NCBI GenBank assembly: GCA_913030895.1
Contig: CAJWGK010000002.1
Span: 1 to 64,000 of the forward strand
DNA length: 64,000 nt
DNA from: an uncultured Flavobacteriaceae bacterium
GTDB taxonomy: Bacteria; Bacteroidota; Bacteroidia; Flavobacteriales; Flavobacteriaceae
Direction: 5' to 3'
Numbering within the stretch: position 1 is the stretch's first letter; every line of letters starts with the position of its first letter. Positions 30,537 through 40,447 of the stretch are shown piece by piece. The position numbers and the translations under genes were made by a program. A model generated the notes under the pieces. That model worked only from the letters and a program-made list of their open reading frames with translations. It was not told the DNA's origin and searched no databases.

Positions 30537-32231
30537 TTACAGATTCATTTTTTTCAATTGTTCAACAGCATGATTCGCTGCTCTGGCAGTAAGTGCCATA
30601 TAAGTTAGTGATGGGTTTTGATTCCCTGCTGAGGTCATTCCAGCGCCATCAGTTACATATACATTGGGTACTGAATGAATCTGGTTGTATTTTCCAAGAA
30701 CTGATGTTTTAGGGTCGCGTCCCATTCGGGCAGTTCCCATTTCATGGATACCTAGCCCCATGGAATAGCCATTATCGAAAGATTTAACGTTTTTAAATCC
30801 AGCGGCTTCAAGCATTTCAGCACCTTGCTGCATAATATCCTTACGCATAATTTTTTCGTTTTCTTTTATCTCAGCGTCAAAAGTAACGGTCGGAAGTCCC
30901 CACTTATCTTTTTTATCGTAATCTAAATACATTTTATTGTCGTGGTAGGGAAGCGTTTCACCAAATCCTGAAATTCTAATACCCCAGTCACCAGGGGTCT
31001 GAATTGCTGCTTTGAATTCAACTCCATAGGCAGCCTCTTCTTTAGAAATTCCAGTGTTGGCGCCTCTCCCAGCACCACCTTGATAACCATAGCCACGAAT
31101 AAAATCTTTCTGGTCAGTGGCTCCACCAATATTTCTAAAACGAGGGATATAAATTCCATTTGGCCTTCTTCCGCTGTAATATTTATCCTTAAATCCATCA
31201 AAGGAAGCACTTGCCCCTAACATAAAATGGTGATCCATAATATTATGTCCAAGTTCTCCAGAATCATTCCCCATACCATTGGGAAATCGATCGGAAGTGG
31301 ACTGCATCAAAATAGAAGTTGAAGCCACCGCAGAGGCACATAGAAAAATGACCTTCGCTTTGTATTCAATTACTTCTTTTGTTTCAGCATCTATCAATTG
31401 AACACCAGTAGCTTTTTTACTATCGGCGTCATACATGACTTGATGCACAACGGAGTTTGGTCTAAGTGTCATATTACCTGTTGCTTCTGCGGCTGGCAAA
31501 GTTGAAGAGTTACTGCTAAAGTAAGCTCCAAATGGACACCCTCTTCTACATCTGTTTCTATATTGACAGGTGTTTCTCCCTAATCCTGGTTTGGTTCCCT
31601 CGGTAATATGAGCCACTCGCCCAATCGTAATGACACGGTCGTCATATTTATTGGCAATGGCTTTTTTGAACTTATCCTCAACGCAGTTCATCTCCATTGG
31701 CTTTAGAAACTGACTGTCAGGAAGTTGTGGCAATCCAAGTTTTTCTCCACTTATACCTATGTAGTTTTCAACATAATCATACCAAGGTTCAACGTCTTTA
31801 TAACGTATGGGCCAATCGACAGCAACACCGTCTTTGGCGTTAGCGTTAAAATCAAAGTCACTCATGCGATAACTTTGACGACCCCATAGTAATGATCTTC
31901 CTCCAACATGATAGCCCCTAATCCAATCGAATCGCTTATCCTCATTATAAGGATGCTCATTGTCATCAACAAAAAAATGAGAAGTAGATTCGGTATTGAC
32001 ATAGCCTGTTCTACTTTGTTTAGGCTGGCGTTTTCTGATTTCTTGGGTGATTTTATCACCTGATTTGAAATCCCATGGATCCATATTTGCGGTGGGATAA
32101 TCTACTGGGTGTTGAACCATTGGGCCTCTTTCAAGTACAAGGGTCTTTAGTCCCTTTTCACATAATTCTTTGGCTGCCCAACCACCACTTACTCCTGTTC
32201 CGACAACTATTGCGTCAAAATTATTGTCCAT
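30537..32231 (-). CDS. GMC family FAD oxidoreductase (sugar dehydrogenase large subunit)
   Basis: DAIVVGTGVSGGWAAKEL FAD motif, CX5CX3C, VTDGAGMTSAGNQNPSLTYMALTARAA C-terminus; MDNNFD start at 32231 preferred over 32354. Confidence 0.9.
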   Translation of the reverse strand: MDNNFDAIVVGTGVSGGWAAKELCEKGLKTLVLERGPMVQHPVDYPTANMDPWDFKSGDKITQEIRKRQPKQSRTGYVNTESTSHFFVDDNEHPYNEDKRFDWIRGYHVGGRSLLWGRQSYRMSDFDFNANAKDGVAVDWPIRYKDVEPWYDYVENYIGISGEKLGLPQLPDSQFLKPMEMNCVEDKFKKAIANKYDDRVITIGRVAHITEGTKPGLGRNTCQYRNRCRRGCPFGAYFSSNSSTLPAAEATGNMTLRPNSVVHQVMYDADSKKATGVQLIDAETKEVIEYKAKVIFLCASAVASTSILMQSTSDRFPNGMGNDSGELGHNIMDHHFMLGASASFDGFKDKYYSGRRPNGIYIPRFRNIGGATDQKDFIRGYGYQGGAGRGANTGISKEEAAYGVEFKAAIQTPGDWGIRISGFGETLPYHDNKMYLDYDKKDKWGLPTVTFDAEIKENEKIMRKDIMQQGAEMLEAAGFKNVKSFDNGYSMGLGIHEMGTARMGRDPKTSVLGKYNQIHSVPNVYVTDGAGMTSAGNQNPSLTYMALTARAANHAVEQLKKMNL

Positions 32232-32469
32232 AAAATTTAATTGAGGTTTATTATTTATTGTAAAAATATCTTTTTTGTACAATATTCTACAAAGAATTAC
32301 ATTTTTTTTAAGTAAGTGTTTTATGGAACGATGGTCTTGGCTAAAATAAGTCAAAAAAATTATTACAAATTCGGTTGGTATAGATTTCCTGTATTGTAGG
32401 AGAAATCCATTTTGGTTTTAAGAAATTAATCCTATTTTTACTCCATTCTGACATTAAAATTAAAATCAA

Positions 32470-33609
32470 ATGAGCAAAATACGTTTAGGTGTTTTAGGTG
32501 GAGGAGGAGATTCCTTGATTGGAGTACTTCACCGGGTCGCCTCTTTTATGTATGATCGCTACGAAATTGTAGGTGGCGTCTTTAATCCAAATTATGAAGA
32601 AAATATAAAATTTGCTGAGCAAATAGGTGTAAATACCGATAGAGTTTACAAGGACTTTGAGGAATTTATTGAGGTCGAGGCATCAAAACCTGAATCCGAG
32701 CGAATCGAGGCAGTTTCAGTTTTAACACCCAATTTCCTACATTTCCCAATGGCCAAAAAACTTTTGGAAAATGGTTTTAATGTAATTTGCGAAAAACCGC
32801 TGACCACAACCTTAGAGGAGGCAAAGGAATTAGAAGCCATACAGAAAAAAAACAATGCAATTTTTGCGGTTACCTATACCTACACAGGTTATCCCATGGT
32901 TCGTGAAATGAAAAATATGATCGCCAATGGGGTTATTGGAGAAATTCATAAAGTTGATCTTCAGTATTATCAAGGTTGGATTAATCCTGTGATTCACGAT
33001 AAAGAAAAAAGAAGTAAAGTTTGGCGTTTAGATCCTAAAAAAGCTGGAATCAGCTCCTGTATTGGAGATATCGGCACCCATATATTTAATATGGTGGAAT
33101 ATGTAACTGGAATGGAAGTCAAGGAATTACTTTCTGACCTCAACACCTTGTATGATGATAACCCGCTGGACATAGACGGTTCAATTTTAATCCGAATGTC
33201 TGACAAAGTAAAAGGGTTATTACGTGCAAGTCAAATTGCAACGGGGGATGAAAATAATATCACCGTGGCCATTTACGGAAGAAAAGGTGCGCTTAAGTGG
33301 GAACAGGAAAACCCAAACTATTTATATTTCCTAAAGGATGATGAACCCAGAAGGCTTATTAAACCCGGAAATGTATACAATACAGATGTATCATTAGACG
33401 GCACCAAATTACCCGCAGGCCATCCTGAAGGAATTTTTGATGCGATGGGTAACATTTACAAAGGGGTCGCTAAAGCCCTGAGAGGTGAAAAATCTTTTGA
33501 TGGAGAATTTCCTACGCTCTATGAGGGCGTAAGAGGAATGATGTTTATCGAAAAAGTTGTTGAATCAAATAAAAAAGGGAACGTATGGATGAGCATGGAA
33601 AATCAATGA
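32470..33609 (+). CDS. Gfo/Idh/MocA family oxidoreductase
   Basis: RLGVLGGGGDSLIG, NVICEKPLTTT, GDIGTHIFNMVEYVTG. Confidence 0.92.
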   Translation: MSKIRLGVLGGGGDSLIGVLHRVASFMYDRYEIVGGVFNPNYEENIKFAEQIGVNTDRVYKDFEEFIEVEASKPESERIEAVSVLTPNFLHFPMAKKLLENGFNVICEKPLTTTLEEAKELEAIQKKNNAIFAVTYTYTGYPMVREMKNMIANGVIGEIHKVDLQYYQGWINPVIHDKEKRSKVWRLDPKKAGISSCIGDIGTHIFNMVEYVTGMEVKELLSDLNTLYDDNPLDIDGSILIRMSDKVKGLLRASQIATGDENNITVAIYGRKGALKWEQENPNYLYFLKDDEPRRLIKPGNVYNTDVSLDGTKLPAGHPEGIFDAMGNIYKGVAKALRGEKSFDGEFPTLYEGVRGMMFIEKVVESNKKGNVWMSMENQ

Positions 33610-34658
33610 AAACAATAAAAGGCCCTGCAGTATTTTTAGCGCAATTTGTTGACAAACAAGCTCCTTTCAATTCCTTAGACGGTCTTTGTAAGTGGGCTGC
33701 TGATTTGGGGTACAAGGGAGTTCAATTACCCACTTGGGAAAGCTTCATTATCGATTTGGATAAGGCTGCTGAAAGTCAAACTTATTGTGACGAACTCAAG
33801 GGAAAAATCAATTCCTATGGCCTTGAAATTACGGAACTTTCAACCCATCTTCAGGGACAATTGGTTGCTGTGCATCCTGCCTATGACCTGATGTTCGATA
33901 ACTTCGCTCCAGATACCTATAAAAACAATCCCAAAGCCAGAACGGAATGGGCGGTAGAAACGATGAAAAAAGCGGCTATTGCCAGTGGACGTCTCGGTCT
34001 GAATGCTCACGCAACTTTTTCCGGTGCCTTGTTGTGGCACACTTGGCATCCTTGGCCACAACGTCCAGACGGTTTGGTCGATTTGGGTTTTAAAGAATTA
34101 GCAAAGAGATGGTTGCCCATTCTTGATACCTTTGATGAGCACGGAGTCGACGTGTGCTATGAGATTCATCCCGGGGAAGACCTCCATGATGGCGTAACTT
34201 TTGAACGTTTCTTAAAAGAAACTGGCAATCACAAAAGAGCTAATATTTTATATGATCCTAGCCACTTTGTTTTGCAACAACTAGACTATTTAGAATACAT
34301 AGATCATTACCACAGTTTTATCAAAGCTTTCCATGTCAAAGACTCTGAGTTTAAACCCACTGGGAAAAAAGGAGCATTTGGTGGTTATGGTGACTGGATA
34401 GACCGTGCGGGTAGATACCGCTCACTTGGGGATGGTCAAATCGATTTTAAAAGTATCTTCACCAAACTAACCGAATATGGTTGTGATGTTTGGGCTGTGA
34501 TGGAATGGGAGTGTTGTATTAAAAGCCCTGAGCAAGGTGCTCGAGAGGGCGCTCCTTTCATTCAATCTCATATCATTGAAGCTACTCAAAAAACTTTTGA
34601 TGACTTTGCGGGATCCGAAATTGATGAAGATCACCTCAAAAAAATTCTTAACCTTTAA
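33606..34658 (+). CDS. TIM-barrel sugar phosphate isomerase/epimerase family protein
   Basis: LGYKGVQLPTWE, VCYEIHPGEDLHDG, NILYDPSHFVLQ, KAFHVKDSEF, AVMEWECC; ATG 33606 overlaps preceding stop. Confidence 0.88.
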   Translation: MKTIKGPAVFLAQFVDKQAPFNSLDGLCKWAADLGYKGVQLPTWESFIIDLDKAAESQTYCDELKGKINSYGLEITELSTHLQGQLVAVHPAYDLMFDNFAPDTYKNNPKARTEWAVETMKKAAIASGRLGLNAHATFSGALLWHTWHPWPQRPDGLVDLGFKELAKRWLPILDTFDEHGVDVCYEIHPGEDLHDGVTFERFLKETGNHKRANILYDPSHFVLQQLDYLEYIDHYHSFIKAFHVKDSEFKPTGKKGAFGGYGDWIDRAGRYRSLGDGQIDFKSIFTKLTEYGCDVWAVMEWECCIKSPEQGAREGAPFIQSHIIEATQKTFDDFAGSEIDEDHLKKILNL

Positions 34659-34667
34659 ATCTTAAAA

Positions 34668-35396
34668 ATGAAAAAAACCATACTTATTGTAGTAATTACC
34701 CTAACAATTGCATGCAAAGAAGCACCTAAAAAAAAGTCAAGTCAAATAGAACCAACCCCGAAAAAAGAATGGGTAGCGCTATTTGACGGTAAATCGTTTG
34801 ATGGCTGGCACCAGTTTAATAAATCTGAAATGAGCACTGCTTGGTTCATAGAAGATGGTACAATGATTTTTGATCCCAAAAAAAGAACAGAAAAAGGGGT
34901 AAGTAATGACATCGTGACTAATGAGGAATACACCAACTTTGAGCTTTCTTTGGAGTGGAAAATTTCAGAAAAGGGAAACAGTGGTATTTTCTGGGGAGTT
35001 AAAGAAGGTGAAGAATACAATAAACCTTATACTACTGGTCCTGAAATCCAAGTTTTGGACAACGAAAGACATCCCGACGCATTTGCAAATCCTAAGTTTC
35101 ATCAAGCTGGGGCGCTTTATGATCTTGTTCAGCCTGCACAGGATGTTTGTAAACCTGCAGGCGAATGGAACCACGTCATTTTAAAAATTAACCACAATAC
35201 CAATCAGGGTAGTGTAAAACTTAACAAAATTGAGATTGTAACTTTTCCTTTGGCTGGAGATAAATGGGATGAACTCATTGCTAATTCAAAATTTGCAGAC
35301 TGGGATCACTTTGGTAAATTTAAAACTGGAAAAATAGGATTACAAGATCATGGAGATAAGGTCTTCTATCGCAATATTAAAATCCGGGAACTATAA
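34668..35396 (+). CDS. DUF1080 (3-keto-disaccharide hydrolase-type) lipoprotein
   Basis: Lipobox LTIAC; WVALFDGKSFDGWHQF, GNSGIFWGVKE, GPEIQVLDNERHPDA, GKIGLQDHGDKVFYRNIKIREL. Confidence 0.9.
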   Translation: MKKTILIVVITLTIACKEAPKKKSSQIEPTPKKEWVALFDGKSFDGWHQFNKSEMSTAWFIEDGTMIFDPKKRTEKGVSNDIVTNEEYTNFELSLEWKISEKGNSGIFWGVKEGEEYNKPYTTGPEIQVLDNERHPDAFANPKFHQAGALYDLVQPAQDVCKPAGEWNHVILKINHNTNQGSVKLNKIEIVTFPLAGDKWDELIANSKFADWDHFGKFKTGKIGLQDHGDKVFYRNIKIREL

Positions 35397-35399
35397 TTT

Positions 35400-36260
35400 T
35401 TGATGATTAAATCGATGACCGGCTTTGGAAAAGCCGAAATACAGTTTGAAAATAAAAATTACATCTTAGAGCTTCGATCGCTTAACAGTAAGGGGCTAGA
35501 GCTAAATGCCAGAATGCCTGGACAGTACAGAGAAATCGAAATTCAGCTAAAAAAAATCATTGGTGAGGCCTTAAAACGCGGTAAGATTGATTTGAACTTA
35601 AATGTCGAAGATATCCAACAGTCGAATGCTAAGATTATTAATGTCGCTGCCGTAAATCAATACATCGATCAACTCGGTAAAATTCAAGAAGCTGATCGAT
35701 TAGAATTGCTTAAAATCGCTATTAAACTTCCCGATACCTTAAAAACTGAGATGATAGATATCGATGAGAAAGAGATCAAAACAATTGAAGCCCTTTTAAA
35801 TAGAGTCATCGGAAACTTAGATCAATTCAGAATAGATGAAGGTACCATCTTAGCAGCAGATTTTAAAACTCGACTCCTCAAGTTGGACGCTCTAATCAAA
35901 GAGGTGGTCCAGATTGATCCCGAGAGAAAAGAAAAAGTCGAAAAAAAACTCAGATCGGCATTGGAGGAATTACAGCTTGAAATTGATGAAAATCGATTTG
36001 AACAGGAACTGATTTATTATATCGAGAAATACGATATTACAGAGGAAAAAGTCCGCCTAAAAAATCATATAGATTACTTCAATACTACGATGGAAAACGC
36101 AACATCTAGCGGCAAGAAATTAGGTTTTATCGCTCAAGAAATGGGCAGAGAAATTAACACTATAGGCTCCAAAGCCAACCATGCAGGTTTGCAAAAAATA
36201 GTCATCCAAATGAAGGATGAGTTGGAAAAAATCAAAGAACAACTACTGAATGTATTGTAA
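35400..36260 (+). CDS. YicC family endoribonuclease
   Basis: IKSMTGFGKAE N-terminus; GKKLGFIAQEMGREINTIGSKA C-terminus. Confidence 0.93.
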   Translation: MMIKSMTGFGKAEIQFENKNYILELRSLNSKGLELNARMPGQYREIEIQLKKIIGEALKRGKIDLNLNVEDIQQSNAKIINVAAVNQYIDQLGKIQEADRLELLKIAIKLPDTLKTEMIDIDEKEIKTIEALLNRVIGNLDQFRIDEGTILAADFKTRLLKLDALIKEVVQIDPERKEKVEKKLRSALEELQLEIDENRFEQELIYYIEKYDITEEKVRLKNHIDYFNTTMENATSSGKKLGFIAQEMGREINTIGSKANHAGLQKIVIQMKDELEKIKEQLLNVL

Positions 36261-36830
36261 TTGAAAGAAGGAAAATTCATTGTGGTATCCGCCCCATCAG
36301 GAAGTGGTAAAACTACCCTTGTCAAGGCACTGCTATCCGAAAACCTTCCTCTTTCATTCTCTATATCTGCAACTTCTAGAGCACCTCGAGGTGAGGAAGT
36401 AGATGGTGTTGACTACCATTTTCTCAGCCCCATTGAATTTAAAACCTATATCGGTCAAGGCGCTTTTATTGAGTATGAAGAAGTTTATCCCGACAAATTT
36501 TATGGTACCCTAAAATCTGAGGTAGAAAGAAACTGGAAAGCTGGAAAGCACGTTATTTTTGATATTGATGTGGTAGGCGGGTTAAACATAAAAAATCAAT
36601 TTCCAAATCAAACATTGTCTATTTTTATTAAACCCCCTAGTGTTTCCGCTTTGGAAGAAAGACTGCGAGCTAGAGGAACAGATAGTGAAACGGCATTACA
36701 AGAAAGAATTCAAAAAGCCTATCAAGAGCTTAAATTCTCAAATCAATTCGATCAATTAATTGTAAATGACGAACTAGAAAAATCAAAAAAACAAATCATT
36801 GAGGCGGTCAAACTATTCATTGACGAATAG
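36261..36830 (+). CDS. gmk: guanylate kinase
   Basis: VVSAPSGSGKTTLVKAL, SISATSRAPRGEEVDGVDYHFLS; TTG start. Confidence 0.95.
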   Translation: MKEGKFIVVSAPSGSGKTTLVKALLSENLPLSFSISATSRAPRGEEVDGVDYHFLSPIEFKTYIGQGAFIEYEEVYPDKFYGTLKSEVERNWKAGKHVIFDIDVVGGLNIKNQFPNQTLSIFIKPPSVSALEERLRARGTDSETALQERIQKAYQELKFSNQFDQLIVNDELEKSKKQIIEAVKLFIDE

Positions 36831-36844
36831 TTTACTGCAAAGGT

Positions 36845-37429
36845 ATGAAAACGGTTGGACTATTTTTTGGAACTTTCAATCCCATTCATCTGGGTCACTT
36901 GGCTATCGCAAATTTTTTTTCTGAAAATAAAGCACTACAAGAGGTATGGTTAGTCGTTAGTCCTCAAAGTCCTTTTAAACAAAAACAAACCCTGATCGAA
37001 AACCACCATCGTTTGGCGATGGTTAAGCTCGCTATTAATGGCAATCCAAAACTTAAAGTTTGTACAGAGGAATTCAATTTACCTTCTCCAAATTATACAA
37101 TTGATAGCTTGCAACATTTGAAAAAAAAGTATCCTAACGATCAATTCACTTTGATTTTGGGCCAAGACAATATTGTGCATTTTGACCGTTGGAAATCTTA
37201 CGAACAAATTTTGGATCAATTTCAAATATTTGTTTATCCACGATCAAAATCAGATGAAATACCCTCCAAACTATTAAATCATCCTAATATTACTTATTTT
37301 GATGCTTCCCTACTGGAAGTTTCAGCTACTGAAATTAGAAAGGGACTCAAGCAGAATGAAGTCGTCGCTAAATGGTTACCCAATGGCGTTGATGCTTATT
37401 TAAAGAACAATACCCTAACAGATTTGTAA
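36845..37429 (+). CDS. nadD: nicotinate-nucleotide adenylyltransferase
   Basis: VGLFFGTFNPIHLGHLAIA, VSPQSPFK, SATEIRKGLK. Confidence 0.93.
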   Translation: MKTVGLFFGTFNPIHLGHLAIANFFSENKALQEVWLVVSPQSPFKQKQTLIENHHRLAMVKLAINGNPKLKVCTEEFNLPSPNYTIDSLQHLKKKYPNDQFTLILGQDNIVHFDRWKSYEQILDQFQIFVYPRSKSDEIPSKLLNHPNITYFDASLLEVSATEIRKGLKQNEVVAKWLPNGVDAYLKNNTLTDL

Positions 37430-37445
37430 TCTCTTTCTAGTTTAA

Positions 37446-37850
37446 AAAAAAAGTGTTTTCCTAGTCACAAAGGCGATCAAACCCTACATGGAAGCTGGTG
37501 GAGCCATCGTTAATTTTGCCTCACAGGCAGGTCGAGACGGCGGTGGGCCAGGTGCAGCGATCTACGCTACATCGAAAGGGGCTGTAATGACTTACACACG
37601 TGCCTTGGCTAAAGAATTTGGCCCTCAAGGGATACGCGTAAATGCCCTATGCCCCGGTATGATTGCGACCAAATTCCACGATGATTTTACCATAGATGCC
37701 GTAAGAGAAAAAGTCGCAGGATCTACCCCACTTCGTAGAGAAGGACAAGCAAATGAGGTTGCAGATTTAGTCCTTTATTTAGTTTCAGACCAGTCTTCTT
37801 TTATTACTGGTAATAATATTGATATCAACGGAGGATTGGCTTTTAGCTAG
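37446..37850 (+). pseudogene. 5'-truncated short-chain dehydrogenase/reductase remnant
   Basis: Open frame reads [29 protein letters not shown]...YATSKGAV...NGGLAFS: the C-terminal half of an SDR with no TGxxxGxG region upstream; stop at 37443-37445. Confidence 0.8.
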
Positions 37851-37856
37851 GTATAT

Positions 37857-39137
37857 TTAATCTTCTTTCAATAAAAGAGTCGCCAAATGCTCACTGAGGG
37901 TTTGGCGACTCCATTTTTTTAGATCAGGTATTTTGTTTTCTATCTTTACTTTTTGTTGGGCAATACCATCAATAAATATCTTTAAAGCCAGTTTTTCGTT
38001 AGCCTTAATTGTCTGAGCGTGGGATGCAGAATCCAAAAATCGTCCTGCCTCAGAGTCGGGGTTTCCAATAGAAAGCACAGGCAAACCCGATGCAACATAC
38101 TCCAACAGTTTACCAGAAATCATATCTTGGTCGGCTCCTTTAAAAATGAAGTTGAGCAGTAGGTCACCACTTTTCATCAAGCCAATGGCTTCCTTGTGGG
38201 AAAGATACCCTTTGTAATCAATCGCTATTTTAGGAGAGATTTGTTTGATTTTTTCAATGAGGGATGAGGAGATATTACCCGCTAAGGATAAACGAATTTC
38301 ATATTGTCCTGCCAACTCATTCAGTACTTTCATCACAGGGGAATAATCTTGGTTTTCGGTTAACAAACCCGTGTAGACAACATGAAATTCCACTATATTA
38401 GTTCTTGGAACACTAGCCATTAAATTTTCATCATACCCATTGGGCAAGACGTGAAAACTTTGTTCGGGTGCTTTAACCTGCAGTTTTTGAATCAGACTTC
38501 CCCCCACGGTAGTCAATATGCCATCAGCGGTTTGTAACACCGTTTCTTCCCAACGGCCATCTTTTTTTTCGGCCCTAGCAGAACGGTACAAATCCTTGTT
38601 GTAAAAAACAGTTGTCCATGGGTCGCGAAAATCAGCCCACCACTGTACACCAAATTGCGATTTTAATTTCAAACCCACCAAATGGGTAGAATGGGGAGGG
38701 CCTGTGGTGATCACTTTGGATATTCCTTCATTTCTAATGCAATGTTCAGCCTGGGCTTGAGCATAGGTATTCCAACCTTTACGCGCATCCGGAATAAAAT
38801 AATTCCCACGAATAAAGGCTGCCAATCGACTTAGAAAGCCATTTGTTTTTACTTCACCTTGAGGAATACCCCTATTTTTTGAACCTGTAAAAAGCAGTGA
38901 ATACCACTTCAATGGTTCCCTTGTTTTGGTTTTGATTACCCTGATATCATTCACTTCAGACAAAAGACTTTGATCTAAAGATGGGTAGGAGGCATATTTT
39001 TCATCTACCGTGATAACAAAAGGGGTCCACCCCAATTGCTTAAGATATTTGGCAAAATACATCCATCGTTGCACCCCTGAGCCTCCAGAAGGAGGCCAGT
39101 AATAGGTCAAAATCAAAACTTTTTTTGAATTATTCAA
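37857..39137 (-). CDS. glycosyltransferase family 4-like protein
   Basis: VLILTYYWPPSGGSGVQRW N-terminus; DMISGKLLEYVASGLPVLSIG C-terminal GT-B motif. Confidence 0.87.
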   Translation of the reverse strand: MNNSKKVLILTYYWPPSGGSGVQRWMYFAKYLKQLGWTPFVITVDEKYASYPSLDQSLLSEVNDIRVIKTKTREPLKWYSLLFTGSKNRGIPQGEVKTNGFLSRLAAFIRGNYFIPDARKGWNTYAQAQAEHCIRNEGISKVITTGPPHSTHLVGLKLKSQFGVQWWADFRDPWTTVFYNKDLYRSARAEKKDGRWEETVLQTADGILTTVGGSLIQKLQVKAPEQSFHVLPNGYDENLMASVPRTNIVEFHVVYTGLLTENQDYSPVMKVLNELAGQYEIRLSLAGNISSSLIEKIKQISPKIAIDYKGYLSHKEAIGLMKSGDLLLNFIFKGADQDMISGKLLEYVASGLPVLSIGNPDSEAGRFLDSASHAQTIKANEKLALKIFIDGIAQQKVKIENKIPDLKKWSRQTLSEHLATLLLKED

Positions 39138-39162
39138 AGGTTATAGATTAACCCAAAAGTAA

Positions 39163-39672
39163 CTATTTCTTTTTTTTATAAAGCGGAACTGAAGAACAGG
39201 CCTCTCCATAAAACAAGCTTTTAACTACCGGTTGTAACTTAGCGATCAATTGGACATAAGCATCCTCAGGCACCGTTTTGTCACTACAGCCTTTGATGAT
39301 CACGGGTTGGTCTATATAGGGGTTGAGGTCAATATTTTGAATTTCTTCTGAAAATAATTGTATCTCCAAATCAGCCAGCGTTCCCTTGACCACTTTTCTT
39401 GCGAAAGGTTGCAAATAGGTCGTCACCAAAAGAGACGCCCAAGCAGGTAAAACAGCATCGGTAGCGCAATGAATAGCGATAAATTGATCTTGATAGACTG
39501 ACCAGTCGTGTTCATTTAATTTTGTTCTAAAATCCTTTTCCCTGAGAATGACACCTTGATCGAGCCATTGAGATAAGTCCAATGCTTTTCGGGTTCCGAT
39601 TTGGTAAAACTTTTCCAAATCGAAAGTCATTAATGTACTTTCCGCTACGCGGTTGATAATTGTATCTGACAT
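39163..39672 (-). CDS. DUF2480 family protein
   Basis: Position downstream of suf genes; INRVAESTLMTFDLEKFY N-terminus typical of the family. Confidence 0.65.
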   Translation of the reverse strand: MSDTIINRVAESTLMTFDLEKFYQIGTRKALDLSQWLDQGVILREKDFRTKLNEHDWSVYQDQFIAIHCATDAVLPAWASLLVTTYLQPFARKVVKGTLADLEIQLFSEEIQNIDLNPYIDQPVIIKGCSDKTVPEDAYVQLIAKLQPVVKSLFYGEACSSVPLYKKKK

Positions 39673-39673
39673 T

Positions 39674-40000
39674 TTAGAGTAATCCCAATTCTAATTTGGC
39701 TTCCTCACTCATCAGGTCTTGAGACCACGGAGGGTCAAAAGTAATTTCCACTTCGGCATCCTTAACGGCATCCAAAGACTTTACTTTTTCCTCAACTTCT
39801 CTGGGTAAAGATTCCGCAACAGGACAGTTAGGAGTGGTCAGGGTCATTAATATTTTTACGTCGGCATCTTCGTTGACAAAAACATCATAGATCAAACCCA
39901 GTTCATAGATATCTACAGGGATTTCTGGATCGAAAATAGTTTTGAGCACACCAACAATCTTATCTCCTAGTTCGGCAGTTTCAATGATTTCTTCAGACAT
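39674..40000 (-). CDS. sufT: DUF59/MIP18-type SUF-associated protein
   Basis: LKTIFDPEIPVDIYELGLIYDV, MTLTTPNCPVAESLP, VEITFDPPWSQDLMSEEAKLELG. Confidence 0.85.
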   Translation of the reverse strand: MSEEIIETAELGDKIVGVLKTIFDPEIPVDIYELGLIYDVFVNEDADVKILMTLTTPNCPVAESLPREVEEKVKSLDAVKDAEVEITFDPPWSQDLMSEEAKLELGLL

Positions 40001-40005
40001 ATAGG

Positions 40006-40437
40006 TTAATTTAATTGGGTTTTAAAGGCAATGGCGTACATTTTAAGCTGCTTGATCATAGAAACCAAGCCATTTGCGCGGGTAGGAGACAAATGTTCCT
40101 TTAATCCTATCTTATCGATAAAAGACGTATCTGCATCTAAAATCGCATCGGGATGTTGATTGGAAAAAACCCGAATCAAAATGGCGATAATTCCTTTGGT
40201 GATAATTGCATCGCTATCCGCAGTAAAAACCAATTTTTTATCTTCCAAGTCGGCATGAACCCAAACCTTACTCTGGCAGCCCTTGATGATATTGTCATCG
40301 GTTTTGTATTGAGGATCAATCAATGGTAATGATTTTCCCAATTCTATCATGTACTCATAGCGTTGCATCCAGTCATCAAATAAAGAAAACTCTTCTACAA
40401 TTTCTTCTTGTGCCGCATTGATTGTCTCCATACTCAA
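40006..40437 (-). CDS. sufE: SufE family cysteine desulfurase accessory protein
   Basis: YEYMIELGKSLP, NIIKGCQSKVWV, LSPTRANGLVSMIKQLK. Confidence 0.92.
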   Translation of the reverse strand: MSMETINAAQEEIVEEFSLFDDWMQRYEYMIELGKSLPLIDPQYKTDDNIIKGCQSKVWVHADLEDKKLVFTADSDAIITKGIIAILIRVFSNQHPDAILDADTSFIDKIGLKEHLSPTRANGLVSMIKQLKMYAIAFKTQLN

Positions 40438-40447
40438 AATTACTAAT

